Shown here piece after piece: positions 33,932 through 44,920 of a stretch of DNA of 64,000 nt; position 1 is the stretch's first letter; every line of letters starts with the position of its first letter. The position numbers and the translations under genes were made by a program. Source of the DNA: Neovahlkampfia damariscottae (taxonomy: Eukaryota; Heterolobosea; Selenaionea; Neovahlkampfiida; Neovahlkampfiidae); NCBI GenBank assembly GCA_016618085.1, contig JABLTG010000095.1, positions 1 to 64,000 on the forward strand, written 5' to 3'. Under the pieces are notes generated by a model. That model did not search any database and was not told the origin of the DNA. It saw nothing but the letters and a program-made list of their open reading frames with translations.

Positions 33932-36490
33932 ATGTCAAACTCGAAACTGTATTCATTTGAATTGTCTTGTTTATTTTATGAAGAAAATAAAGAATTAGAA
34001 AATGAATTACTCATTACTTTATTGAATCACTTGAAAAATGGTGAATATATCAAAGGATTATTTGAAACCAAATACTCTGAAGAATTCTTCACAAAAGGTA
34101 AACTTTAAACCTGAATTTAACCTTTTTTTATTAGGTTCTTTGGAAACTATTGATGCTACTCTTACTTCATTTTTGAGTGCATTTTTTTTTGGATTTTAAC
34201 TTTTTTTCACAGAGGAAGATGATGAAGAGAAAAAATATGAAAAAGAACTAATTGTAATGATATACGGAATTTTTTGTTTAAATTTTTTTGTTCAAAACAA
34301 TTTTTCAGGTCCGTTCATCAAAGAAGATGGAAAAGTTCCATTAGATCCTTTCAGAACTGAAGGCAACAAAAAAGAAGGAAAAAAATTACTTTCAATTGGA
34401 GGAGAAGATGTAAATGACTTAATATATTATCCATATTATTTACTTGCTGCTCAAAAATTTTTGATCAGAGAAGATGTTACATTACCAAAAGTAAAAAAAA
34501 AAAAAGAATTCTTAATTGACTCAAATCTAAGACTTATGCATGGTGGAAAGGAAGATGTGCATTCATTCACAATAGAGTTTTATCTCATAAAGTTGAAAAA
34601 CTTTTAAAATATACACAAGAAGCCTATGAAATCATGGAAAAAGAATTTGCAAATTCTACATACAGAAATGGGTAAAAAAAAGATCTAATTGTTTAAAATC
34701 ATTTTAAAAGTGAATTATCAGCTTTTTATTATGTTGAAAAAGGATTGATGAATAATTTTTATCATGGAAATCAAGAAGCAACAAAAAATTTTGAATCAGC
34801 TCAACAAGCAACAGGATTGAATCTTGAATTGACAGGAAGATTAGGAAAAAGAACAAAATTTCAACAACAAAAGGTTGCTCAATTATCTTTAATTGCTAAA
34901 AGTAAACAAGATGACAGTCAAACTTTTGAAGAAGAAATTGAATCAAAAGAAGTACCTCTTGATGAAGACACTATTTTATTGGACAAACCAAATTTAGATG
35001 ACGATGATGAAGATGGAAAATTAAGAATTATTGATCAAATAATCATCTTAGGACTTTGTTTAAATATCAAAAATACAAATCCTAAACATGGTTTAACCAC
35101 TTTAGAAATGATTCCTTATGTAAGAAGAGTAGGTACACATTCTTTGAATTGGATGGTTCATACTCATCATTTGTTATTAAAATCCAGATTAGAATTTGAA
35201 TCAAACAAAACAATTGATCGTTCTATTCTTCAATTACAAGTTTTACTTGATCAATTTTATGAAGATGATCCAAAAGCATCAGATAGAATGAAATATATTT
35301 ACTCATTACATTTTCCATCTATTTTTGAAATAACAAAAGAATTAGGTGAAAAATTCTTTTCTCTTGGTGTTGCTTCTTCTGCATTGGAAATTTTTGAAAG
35401 ATTAGAAATGTACGAGGAATATGTACATTGTTTAATGCTTTCAGACAAAATTAAAAAAGCAGAAGATTTTGTAAAGGAAAGGCTAGAAATAGATCCAGAA
35501 GATTTCAAAATGTATTGGCAACTTGGCTTGATTTTAGATGATCCAGTTTATTTTGAAAAATCATGGGAATTGTCCAATAAAAGATACACTAAAGCAAAGA
35601 GATCTTTAGGTAGATATTATATGAAAAGACAAATTTATGATAAAGCAATTCAACATTTTGAAGATGGTTTAGAAATCAATCCACTTTATCCAATGGCATG
35701 GTTTTCAGTAGGTTGTGCGTATATGTTCACTGGAAATTACCAAAAAGCTATTTCAAGTTTTCATCGTGTTACTCAACAAGAAAATGAAGATTTTGAAACA
35801 TGGGCAAATTTATCATCTTGTTACATGAAATTGGAAAAATTACCAGAAGCATATAAATGTCAAAAAGAAGCCTTAAAAATTAAACCTGATAATTGGAGAT
35901 TATGGGATAACTATACATATGTAACTTTGCAAATTGAAAGTTTTGGTGATACTTTCTTTGCAATAAGAAAAATGTTAAAAATTAACAAAACAAAATTTGA
36001 TCCAAAATATGTTCAAATGTTAATTCAAGTTATGATTTATAAATTAAAAGACACTGAAAATTCAGAAGGAATTCTTTTTAGAAATAAATTACAAGTATTA
36101 ATTCAAGAAATTATTGATGAACTTCCATTCCATCCATTAATTTGGTCTTTGGGTATTCACTTTTTTGAAGAATCAAAATTATATGGACAAGAATCAAGAA
36201 TTGTTGATTTGTTACAAAAACAAATCAGAGCTTTAAAAGTTGAAGGTTGGGATAATGATATTGAAAAATTTGATCGTTTGGCATTTTCAGTGATCAAATT
36301 TCATGCATATCAAATGATGATTATTGATAAAACTGAAGATTCATCTGAAAAGAAAAAACTTCTTCAACCACTTTTAACTGAAGTTCGTTCGATTGTCAAA
36401 AGAACAGCTGATATTTTTGATTCACTTGAAAACTATAAAACTTTAGAAGGAATTTTAGAAAAGTTAGTTGAATTGAAAGCTGAATTATAA
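33932..36490 (+). CDS. TTC27: TPR protein TTC27
   Basis: Five exons (33932-34097, 34135-34176, 34213-34490, 34532-34671, 34711-36490) give 801 residues, the usual size. The N-terminal half carries the family block FVQNNFSGPF and later the highly conserved LELTGRLGKRTKFQQ. The C-terminal half has TPR repeats (for example YDKAIQHFEDGLEINPLYP and AWFSVGCAYMFTGNYQKAIS). TTC27 (yeast Emw1) is an essential cytosolic protein linked to chaperone-assisted assembly of U5 snRNP and to cell-wall integrity in yeast. The 42-nt second exon is small. It ends 7 bp before the convergent RGS gene. Confidence 0.9.
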
Positions 36491-36497
36491 TAAATTT

Positions 36498-38013
36498 TTA
36501 TAGATCCAAATCTGATAACTGTTTGACTTCTAGTTTCATTTTATTCTCGACATCTGTTTCAATGAAACTACCAGACTCTATTTCAGATGATTCACTAACA
36601 GAATCAAATATTGATTTTCTTTCTTTTGATTTTTCTTTCATTTCTTTGAACAATTTGCTATTTTCAAATCTAAAAAAAAAATTATTTAACACAGTTTGTT
36701 TATTAACCTTTGGAATGTGTCGGAAAGTGTTAATTTCATTAAATCAGCAAGAATACCATTGAATAATAATACATCACAAATATTTTCTTTTTTATCCTTT
36801 TCATATTTTTTTTTTACTCCTTCAGATAAAATTTGTGATGTATTAATCCCAAGATTTGAATTTTCATTCAAAAATGTTTCAATCATAATTTTAGCAAAAT
36901 CAATTCTTTTCTTCACAGAAACTTGATTTTCAAATTGTTTTACAGCTTCATAGAATAAAATATTTTCAACTGAATATTCTTTGGCAGCATACAATTTAAA
37001 GAATCTTCTTTTTTTTCGATTTTCCAAAACCTGTTTCAGACCATCTTCTTTTTCAATTTCTTTCAAATTTCGAAATGAATTGAATGTTTTTTCATCAATT
37101 CCGGAACCTGTCATAGTATGAACATTTGAAAAACTAAGATACTTTTTCATTTCATCTTTTTCAAGTTTTTCTCTGGTTGATTGACCAGATGGTTTTAAAA
37201 TAGACAAAGATAATGCTGTCCCAATCCCACCAGAATCCTTTTCATCCAATGTTTTTTTTAGAATTGAGGAAACATTAGTCAATTCTTTTCCTTGTGTATT
37301 TACAACTAAACTTTCAATGGAATCATCAATTTTTACATCTTCTGTAATTTCAGACATGTAATCAATTTCTTTGTTTTTCTCGAGTAACAATGCTTTATCG
37401 AAATTTACAACTGAATTCCTTTTTGAAACTCGATTCATGTAATGATAATCTTCATTTTCTAAATGTAAACCTAATTGATCTGTTACATCAAGAGAATCAG
37501 GTTCTAATATAAACCTTAATAAATCTACACTTTAAAAATTTAAAAATATTTGTGTTTTCTACGGTTCTGAGACTTTGATGTTTCTTTCATTTTAATTTTT
37601 TTTTGTTTACTTTTTTGAACGTACAACTATCCCTTGATCTATGAGGTATAAATAAACTGTTGAATTTTCTACAAAGAAACTTTTTGAAAGAAACCTGTTT
37701 GAATCATTGACACAAAGAAAGTTCTCTAAAATGGTTTGCAGAGGTGATTTTTTTATTTCTCTTTCAGTTTCTCTGTAGACCAGGACTATTTCTGTGTTTA
37801 GTTGAATTAAACTTTTTTTTAATTTTGTCAATTGGAGTAGTTTAGTTTTGCATTGTTTAATAGGTGGAAGAAAGTCTTTGAAAAAAGATTCAGTTCAAAT
37901 GTTTCTGTACATAGTAAAATCAATCGGTCTTTGTTTATTTCTTTCAATGGAATTGAAGAAACAGTGCTTTTCAGTTCAAATGCTTCCCTCTTTGTCAAAT
38001 TTTTGTGCATCAT
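36498..38013 (-). CDS. RGS-domain protein
   Basis: Four exons (37911-38013, 37611-37875, 36708-37529, 36498-36669) close in frame to 453 residues. The C-terminal third holds an RGS domain (RRFFKLYAAKEYSVENILFY, then KIMIETFLNENSNLGI), which accelerates GTP hydrolysis by heterotrimeric G-alpha subunits. The N-terminal 130 residues and the middle region are unrecognised; FLRFILEP-like sequence at about residue 124 may be part of a second helical unit. The last intron begins with GTTAAT, an unusual donor. CCAATC lies 7 bases before the ATG. The partner G protein is not in the window. Confidence 0.72.
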
Positions 38014-38257
38014 AGTTCTGATTGGACAACAAAAACAACGTTACAAAAAAAAAAATCAGTGTCCAAAGAAACCTGCAACTACATCAAATTCCGAGTCGGA
38101 AATCAATTTCAAGATATTTTGAACAAGTAGCCAATGAAACATTTTCTAAAAATAGAAGTGCATTTTCACAATTGAACCCTTGTTGTTGTTAAAAGCACCA
38201 ATTATTTTTCTTTTTTAAACAAATGGAATAGAGCCACACCCCAGAGTACAACTTCTC

Positions 38258-39173
38258 ATGTTTATCATTACCCCAAACCAAATCACTATTAATACCAGAC
38301 ACCCACAAAACACTCAAAGCAGGTTATATTCCTGTTTCAACAACCCAGAATCAACAACTAACACAACTGCAGGAAGACAGTATACCTATCACAGTTACTT
38401 GCAGTCCTTTGATTCAGAGCAAGAAGGATTTCCGGAAGGTGAACGAATGTGTAGAGCCAAATGCAGAAGTTTCAACAATCAACAATCAACAACTAGTAGA
38501 CTACAAAGAAAAGTTTTCAAAGCTTAAATTTAAATGCCATTACGTCAACGAAAATTTGTTAATACAAACAAAAGATGGATTAGAAAGAAACAAATTTTTT
38601 GAATCACTTGAAAATATTCATAAACCATGCTATTTAGAAACGCATCTCAAATTTGAACAATCATTATCCAATATGAATTTCTCAGAAGGATCAAAAAGAA
38701 TGATGAATGTTCCAAATGCAGGAGGATCTTCAAATGTCAGTGAAATCATATCATTCGAATTTTTGAAGCTTTATTGTCAAGCAGAATTAGAAAAAACTGA
38801 AATGGAGATCAACTATTTCCCATATGGATCAAAGATTACTGATTATTCAGTCAAGATAGGAAATGAAGTTTTTGGAGTTTCAGTAACAAGAGCATTTGAT
38901 TTTAGAGGGAGTGAATATTATACAGAATCAGCAGCAACTCATTTATTACAAAAAAAATTAAATGGGATTTATTGGTCATCAAAAAATGTTGTCAAATCAG
39001 ATGAATGGAAAAAACAAATTCTTCATGTTTTCGTACCTGATGATGTGTCTGCAAAAATTGTAAAAAGAGCATATAAAAAATTGAAATCAAGAGAAAAAGG
39101 AAATTCAATAATACTTGTTACTGTCATAGATTCACCTTCAATATTTTATGAAAAATCAAATTTCACTTTTTAA
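38258..39173 (+). CDS. Conserved protein with PD-(D/E)xK-like pattern, function unknown
   Basis: Two exons (38258-38438 and 38467-39173, 28-nt intron) give 295 residues. After an Asn/Gln/Thr-rich N-terminus of about 65 residues, the conserved part reads SSNVSEIISFEFL, LEKTEMEINYFPYG, KITDYSVKIG, then FGVSVTRAF. An early Glu, a central Asp and a strand-borne polar motif followed by an alpha/beta C-terminus (KKQILHVFVPDDVSA) recall restriction-endonuclease-like folds. I remember similar sequences as unnamed proteins of other protists and plants, but no function. The start codon is the weakest part of the model. Nuclease activity is an inference. Confidence 0.55.
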
Positions 39174-39497
39174 TCAAACAAAAAAAATAGAATTTGAACA
39201 AATTTTAGAAATGAAAAAATCAAAGCTTTTGATTTAACAAAAAGAGTTTTATTTTTGAAATAAATTTTGTTCCATTCAAAAAAAATCAAATTTATGCAAT
39301 CGGATAAAATAAATTCTCCGACTCCAAATTCCAAAATAGTAGTTTCTACCAATTGGTAATTCCTTGTGGTGCACAATCATATGGGCAACAATTTTTTCAT
39401 CAACTTGAAGTTGTATATTGTTATTCGGAAATATAAAAAAAAAGGTTTTTATAAGTGGGTTTTCGATTATTGTTCATTGAATAATTTATTTACACTT
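39174..39497. other. Convergent intergenic region, no gene seen
   Basis: About 320 bp between two converging 3' ends. It is very A+T-rich with several homopolymer runs; short frames only. It contains an isolated CCAATTGG at about 39350, palindromic for the CCAAT motif, but no gene starts beside it. Confidence 0.5.
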
Positions 39498-41009
39498 TTA
39501 TTGATTTTCGCATTCATTGACAAGTTTAATACTATCTTCATTTATCTCTTCTGTAGGTTCTTTTTCTTCTTTTTTATCAACTGAAGGTTCTTCAACTTGT
39601 TCAATTTGTTCAGTTTCTTTATCTTCTTTTTCTTCTTTTTTGTAATCTCTTTTTGCTTCTAAATCAGCATCTCTTTTTGGAATTTGTAAATCAAATAAAA
39701 TTTGTGCAAGACCATCTTCTTTGAATGTTTCTGCTTTGTTTAAATCGTTTAATTTAACACTTGATGACGTCTTTTTAATATTAGCAACTAAATCTTTAAG
39801 TAAAGATTGACCTCTGCTTTTAGCAATTTTTTTCATGAATGATTTGTTTGTAATCCAACCACCTAAAGCATAAAGATGAATTTGTGTAAATGTTGTTCTT
39901 TGATCATCAAGTTTTTGAATATGAGTTGATTGAAAATCATACATTTTATAAGTTTTTTTGACCACTTCTGGTTGTCCTTTTCTTTGAACTGATTTTGATA
40001 CTCTTTCTTGCATCCATGGATGATCTTTGAGAATATCAATTTCACAAGGTTTGAAAATTTGAACACATTTTTTAATTTCAGGATCATAACTTCCACTAGC
40101 AACCATAGGATAAAATCTGCAATTCAAAGGATAATCAAATGTTACATTGTACAAAATTGTTGAATGACTATTTCCTTGTTCATCTTTTTTATAATCAAAT
40201 GTTTCGTATTTAGCACATTGTGGATCAAATTTAATTTGTTCAGCTAATTTAAAAATTAAAACTTTTTTTTTTTTTTTTTTACCAAGTGGATAAAATGAAC
40301 AAAGTACATGTTCAAAAGAGTATGGTAAAATTAAATCGTATTTTGCAACTGAAACACATGGAGCAATAGTTACATCAGGAATATAGTTTTCTATTGACCA
40401 AAATGAATTTCCTAAAGCTTTTCCATCTTTAAATGAAGTAAGTAATTCCCATTGTGGTGAATCTTTATATAAAATATCCATAAATTTTAAATCTTCTTCT
40501 AAAACTCTTTGTTCAACAAAGTCTTCGTTTCTATAATTGAATTTTGTGCTTAAAACTGGTTGACAAACTTCTTTGTTTGATTTATATTTTTCAAGCACTT
40601 CGTGACAAGCTTTAGATCTGACAAATCTTTTGAACGAGTCGTATTTCATTTCATTGATTAAGATACTTTGAATATTTTGAAAAACTTCAACATTTTGTTC
40701 TAATTTGAGTTGTTCCAAGCAGTGTTTTTTTGTTTCATAAGAAATGTTGATTTCTTTTTTTGCTCCATCATTAATGTATAATTCTACTAATTTTTCGATC
40801 TTTGGTTTTGAATCTTTTTCACCTTCTTCACTGATTTTCTTTAATTCTGTTAAGAATTCCCTTTAGAAAAATTAATTTTTTTTTAATGACGAATACCATG
40901 ACTCTTCTGAGTGATCTCCTTTCAGAAACTTGTAGTAGATGCTTCCTATGTCTTTGTACTTAAATAAAGCTTCAAATCTGATCACGTAATGTTCTTTACT
41001 TTTGCTCAT
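39498..41009 (-). CDS. RGS-START domain protein
   Basis: Three exons (40897-41009, 40283-40860, 39498-40243) give 478 residues. Residues 1-140 form an RGS domain (YKFLKGDHSEESWEFL at the start, KYDSFKRFVRSKACHEVLEKY at the end), and residues about 160-400 form a START lipid-binding domain (ENYIPDVTIAPCVSVAKYDL region, RMTFTQIH-like strand, ending in a long helix). The C-terminus is Glu/Lys-rich. The combination would couple G-alpha regulation to lipid sensing at membranes; this is inferred. The 39-nt intron contains an 18-base A run on the coding strand and would otherwise encode poly-lysine inside the START domain. Confidence 0.78.
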
Positions 41010-41392
41010 AGTCCTCCTCCTTTAACGTTGTGTTAGTTCGCCAATCAAAATAGTTGACTATAGATACTTTTTATAGACCAGTAAAAATAATCCATTCACA
41101 AACAATAAATTTTTTTTATTTAACATAAATAAAACATCGGAAAAATGAATTTGAGAGAATAATACCAAAACTATTTAAGAGAACTTCATTGGACAATCCA
41201 ATTAGAAAGGTTAAAAAAGGAAATATACTTCAAGAAGGGGAATAGAAGACACCTAAAACTGGACTATGAGATCCCAAATTAAGAATAAATTTTGGAAGAT
41301 TCGAATGTACTGAGTATCCAAAAAAAATCAATAGCGAGATTGTGGATTTTCTTTTTTTTTTTTCAAAAATTTTGAAAAGGAATATTTATTAT
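41010..41392. other. Intergenic region upstream of RGS-START
   Basis: About 380 bp. It includes GCCAATCA at about 41039-41046, which serves the RGS-START gene, and a second cluster TTGGACAATCCAATT at about 41189. No reading frame or RNA fold is supported near the second cluster, so it may be an unannotated transcript start. Confidence 0.45.
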
Positions 41393-43465
41393 TTATTGTG
41401 AGTGATGATCGTAGAGAATTTGTTCATAATTTGGGTATGGATACAATTCAGTTGGTAAAACTTTTTCAACTGAATCTGTGAGTTGACGGACTGTATTCAT
41501 ATGAGTTTTCAAAGTTTTAGCAGCATAAGTGGCTTGATCTTTCAATTCTTTTTCTTCTGGGAAAGATGAAAGAGCATTTTGAAGGTTTTTAGCTTCAGCG
41601 AATAACTTGAAGTAAAGTTCATCTTTTTCTTCAAACAATTGTTTTACAGTTTTGCTTGATGAATTTTCTAAATTCTTCAAATCTTTTGCACAACTTGGAA
41701 GAATAGCTTGATTCATCATATTTGATAAGCAGTTTGCTTCAATTTGAATTGCTTTGATATAGTTTTCGTATTCAATTTCTGTTCTACATTCAAGTTCATG
41801 TTTTGTGAAAACTTTTGTTTTTTCAAACAATTTTTGATTTTTGTCTGAGTTGAACACAGCAAGGGCATCAACAGTTTGTGGTAAATTCCATAAACCTCTT
41901 TTTGTTGCTTCAATTGGCCATTCCGAAGAATATCCATTTCCATTGAATATAACTCTCATGTGTTGTGTGAGAGTTTCTTTAACAACATCTTTGATTGATT
42001 TTCCAGATTCAAGAGCATCAGCCATAACACAGAGCGATTCAGAAACTGCAGTGTTAACCATAGCAAGAGGCCAAGCAATGTTTTGTGTTGATCCAACAGC
42101 TCTAAATTCGAATCTATTTCCACAAAATGGGAATGGAGCAGTTCTGTTTCTGTCTTCAGCATTTTTATTCATTGGAACAACTGATTCAACACCAAAGTCT
42201 AATTCTTCAGTTTTTGCTGAATATCCTTTAAGATCACCACCATTAATAATTGATTTCAAATGTTTTTCCATGTTTGGTCCTGTGTACAATGAAATAATAG
42301 CAGGTGGAGCTTCTTGAGCACCAAGTCTATGGTCATTTCCAGCATTAGCAATCCCTACACGAATAATATCTCCGTGAACATCTAAAGCTCTGGCCAAAGC
42401 AGTAACAAAAACAATAAATCTTTCATTTTCAAAATCTGTTTTTCCTGGATGATAAAGATTTGCTCCTGTGTTTGTATTTAAACCCCAATTGTTGTGTTTT
42501 CCAGATCCATTGATATTTGCAAAAGGTTTTTCATGTAATAAACAAACTAAACCGTGTTTAATAGCAACATCTTCCAAAACTTCCATAGCTACGACATTTT
42601 GGTCTGATCCTTTATTTGTAAGTGTGAAAATTGGTGAGATTTCATGTTGTGATGGAGCAACTTCATTATGAAGTGTGTGGAATGAAATGTCAAGTGCTAA
42701 CATTTCTTTTTGGGCTTCTCTTAAGAAAGCTCTAACTCTTTTGTTCATTTTTCCGAAATAATGTTTTTCAGTTTGTTGATCTAATGGTGGTAAAGCTCCA
42801 ATTAAAGTTCTTCCTGTGTTAATAAGATCAGGTCTTTTGAGGTAATGTTCACGGTCAATGACAAAAAATTCTTGTTCCCATCCGACGTTACTGACAACTG
42901 AAGTTGTTTCTTTATCTCCAATAAGGTTCAAAACACGTGTAGCTTGTTTACTCAAATATTGATTTGCTCTGAGTAAAGGTGTTTTCAAATCTAAAGCATC
43001 TCCTTTCCATGAAATGAAAGAAGCTGGAATATATAAACAATCATCACGAACAAATGGTGGTGAGCTTGTATCCCAACTTGTATAAGCAGCAGCAGTATGT
43101 GTTTGTCTCATACCTCCATTTGGAAAACTTGATCCATCAGTTTCACTGAAAAAGAGAGCAGTAGCACCAAAATCAACTTTCATTTCTCCTGTTTTATAAT
43201 TTAAATCAACGAATGTATCATGTTTTTCTCCATTTCTACCTCTCATTGGTGAGAACCAATGTGCATATGTAACACATCCTTTTGACATTGCCCAATCTCT
43301 TAACGCATCAGCAAGTTCACCAGCTTCTTTCTTTGGCATTGCTTTGCCACTTTTTTGTGTGTTTTTGAATGCAGTATATGTTCCTTCTGAAACAGTGGAT
43401 TTGAGAACTGAGTCAGTGAAAACATTCTTTGCAAGGTCTTGAAGTGTTTGTGGTGTTTTTTCCAT
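41393..43465 (-). CDS. glnN: Glutamine synthetase type III
   Basis: A single exon of 690 residues, the size of GSIII (about 700), much longer than GSI/GSII. GSIII signatures are present: the N-terminal KGCVTYAHWFSPMRG, GWEQEFFVID with catalytic glutamates, HNEVAPSQHEISPIF, LLHEKPFANINGSGKHNNWG with the substrate-binding loop, and NRTAPFPFCGNRFEFRAVGS. It condenses glutamate and ammonium using ATP, in the cytosol since no targeting peptide is seen. GSIII is common in bacteria and scattered in amoebae, diatoms and other protists. No introns, codon bias and a TATA/CCAAT promoter suggest strong expression. Confidence 0.95.
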   Translation of the reverse strand: MEKTPQTLQDLAKNVFTDSVLKSTVSEGTYTAFKNTQKSGKAMPKKEAGELADALRDWAMSKGCVTYAHWFSPMRGRNGEKHDTFVDLNYKTGEMKVDFGATALFFSETDGSSFPNGGMRQTHTAAAYTSWDTSSPPFVRDDCLYIPASFISWKGDALDLKTPLLRANQYLSKQATRVLNLIGDKETTSVVSNVGWEQEFFVIDREHYLKRPDLINTGRTLIGALPPLDQQTEKHYFGKMNKRVRAFLREAQKEMLALDISFHTLHNEVAPSQHEISPIFTLTNKGSDQNVVAMEVLEDVAIKHGLVCLLHEKPFANINGSGKHNNWGLNTNTGANLYHPGKTDFENERFIVFVTALARALDVHGDIIRVGIANAGNDHRLGAQEAPPAIISLYTGPNMEKHLKSIINGGDLKGYSAKTEELDFGVESVVPMNKNAEDRNRTAPFPFCGNRFEFRAVGSTQNIAWPLAMVNTAVSESLCVMADALESGKSIKDVVKETLTQHMRVIFNGNGYSSEWPIEATKRGLWNLPQTVDALAVFNSDKNQKLFEKTKVFTKHELECRTEIEYENYIKAIQIEANCLSNMMNQAILPSCAKDLKNLENSSSKTVKQLFEEKDELYFKLFAEAKNLQNALSSFPEEKELKDQATYAAKTLKTHMNTVRQLTDSVEKVLPTELYPYPNYEQILYDHHSQ

Positions 43466-43509
43466 TTGTTATTCGATTTTTTTGGTTGAATGGACGTATT
43501 TTCTTCCAT

Positions 43510-43525
43510 CTATTTATACTATTGG
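43510..43525 (-). promoter_or_regulatory. CCAAT and TATA-like boxes of the glutamine synthetase gene
   Basis: On the minus strand CCAAT (43521-43525) is followed at once by TATAAATAG (43510-43518), 45-60 bp from the ATG. The same CCAAT-then-TATAAAT order is seen before BiP and the CYTH-protein gene. Confidence 0.6.
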
Positions 43526-43553
43526 ATAATCCGATTTTGGTATTCTTCCAAGA

Positions 43554-43872
43554 TTAGCAGTTCTCTTTATTCTGAAATATGCTCCTCCAATCAAACACAT
43601 GCAAAGTTTCCCGATTAGTAAAACTTCCAAAAACAAGAGTATTATAACGTTGAACGGAAGAATTAAAAACCTCTTTTCTAATTTTTTGTAAATTTTCAGT
43701 TTTCATATTCTTTTCGGACAATAAACTTTGAATTATCACTTGAATTCCTTCATGAATTATTTTGAAGAAGAGTTGGACTTATTACACCTGTTTAAGGTAA
43801 CTCTGGTTTATGACAAGATAGAAATCTCCTTCATTAATCATTTCAACAAAATACATGAGTCAACTTCATGCA
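43554..43872 (-). other. Possible unresolved coding exon
   Basis: About 180 bp (43554-43754) reads openly on the minus strand (LFFKIIHEGIQVIIQSLLSE, then VQRYNTLVFGSFTNRETL), with normal-looking composition, but I find no ATG and no phase-correct splice join to the small gene upstream at 43873-44203. It could be the downstream exon of that gene or noise. Confidence 0.25.
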
Positions 43873-44203
43873 TTAATCAACTCCTTGAATTATAAAATCT
43901 CTGATGTGAGTACATAAATGGTGTTTTACATCCATCAATGTTTTGAAATGATTCGAGCTGAAAATAAAGAAACCTCTCAGAACAGCTATTTTATTTGTAT
44001 CATAATCATTTGATGAACTGATACCAATTATGGCTCTGCATAAAAAAAAATTATTTTCAAATGTTAAAATTCCGATGAAGAAGTCCAAACTCTGGAACAT
44101 ACAAGTTTTTAATTGAGTCTTCGTTTAAAAAAGTTTTTTTGAGCAAGTGTGAATTATTCAGAACCAGCTTTTTCTTTTGGTTGAGTTTTGTCTTGAGTCT
44201 CAT
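43873..44203 (-). CDS. Possible small protein, 87 residues
   Basis: Two exons (44103-44203 and 43873-44035, 67-nt intron) give an in-frame 87-residue protein with a basic N-terminus (MRLKTKLNQKKKL) and the segment LAIIGISSSNDYD. CCAATCAA directly precedes the ATG and is shared with the divergent GOT1 gene. No family is recognised, and the intron is longer than most here, so the model is provisional. Confidence 0.35.
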
Positions 44204-44247
44204 TTGATTGGACACAACAAAAAAAAACCTCAAGTTGAATTAATTTA
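44204..44247. promoter_or_regulatory. 44-bp divergent promoter
   Basis: ATTGG at 44207-44211 lies between the ATG of the possible small gene and that of GOT1, about 40 bp from the latter. Confidence 0.45.
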
Positions 44248-44862
44248 ATGGAGTACATAACACCTGAACTCTCACAGTGGCAAAGTAAATAAATTAAAAA
44301 CTCATCAAACCTAAAGAAATTGGCCTTGGCCTAACCACATTCGGAATTTTTTTTTTATTTCTTGGAGTACTGATGTTTTTTGATAAAGGTAGAAAAAGTT
44401 TATATCTCATATTTTTCAAAGGTTTAATATCAATGGGAAATCTGATGTTTCTTGGGTTTGTTTTTGAAACTTGAATTTAATTTTTTTTTTCAAACTAAAA
44501 GTGGCATAACATTGACTTCTGGAATCGCAGCAACTTTTAAATTTTTCTTTCAAACAAGAAAATGGAAAGGAACATTGTGTTTTTTTATCGGATTCTTTTT
44601 AGTTTTATTTGGATGGGCTTTCATTGGAATGTTAGTTGAAGGTTTTGGTTTTCTTAATTTATTTGGGTAATTCTAAATCAAAAAAATAACTTGACAACTC
44701 TTAGAGATTTCTTTCCTACTGTCATCGCATTTTTAAGAAACGTTCCAATTATTGGTAAAACAAAATTTGAATAATTAAAAAAAATAAAAAAAAGGTAATT
44801 TGTTGAATATGCCAGGAATTAGAAATATATTAGATTCAAGAATGGGAATATTACCAGAATAA
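44248..44862 (+). CDS. GOT1: Golgi transport protein GOT1
   Basis: Six tiny exons (44248-44284, 44317-44388, 44422-44455, 44502-44666, 44705-44754, 44795-44862) join to 141 residues, the usual Got1 length. Four membrane segments are visible; typical motifs include KIGLGLTTFGIFFLFLGVL, FFDKGLISMGNLMFLGG, FKFFFQTRKWKGT and LFGWAFIGMLVEGFGFLNLF. Got1 is a small tetraspanning protein acting with COPII vesicle transport between ER and Golgi. Five introns of 32-46 nt occupy nearly a third of the gene, and the third exon is 34 nt. Confidence 0.9.
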
Positions 44863-44920
44863 AATTTTAAATTATAAATTAACCAATTATCGTTTTCGTT
44901 TTTTCAAATAGAAAATGAGT

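Noticed and set aside
34258-34310. An intron GTAATG...TTTCAG inside TTC27
   Set aside because: The segment codes for the conserved FVQNNFSGPF region and stays in frame, so it is exon.
37828-37920. Separate small gene upstream of the RGS gene
   Set aside because: A 35-nt intron joins this ATG-containing exon in frame to the RGS gene, and the CCAAT box lies before this ATG.
40244-40282. Poly-lysine insertion in the START domain
   Set aside because: The A-run lies in a 39-nt intron with GT-AG ends; removing it restores a normal START sequence.
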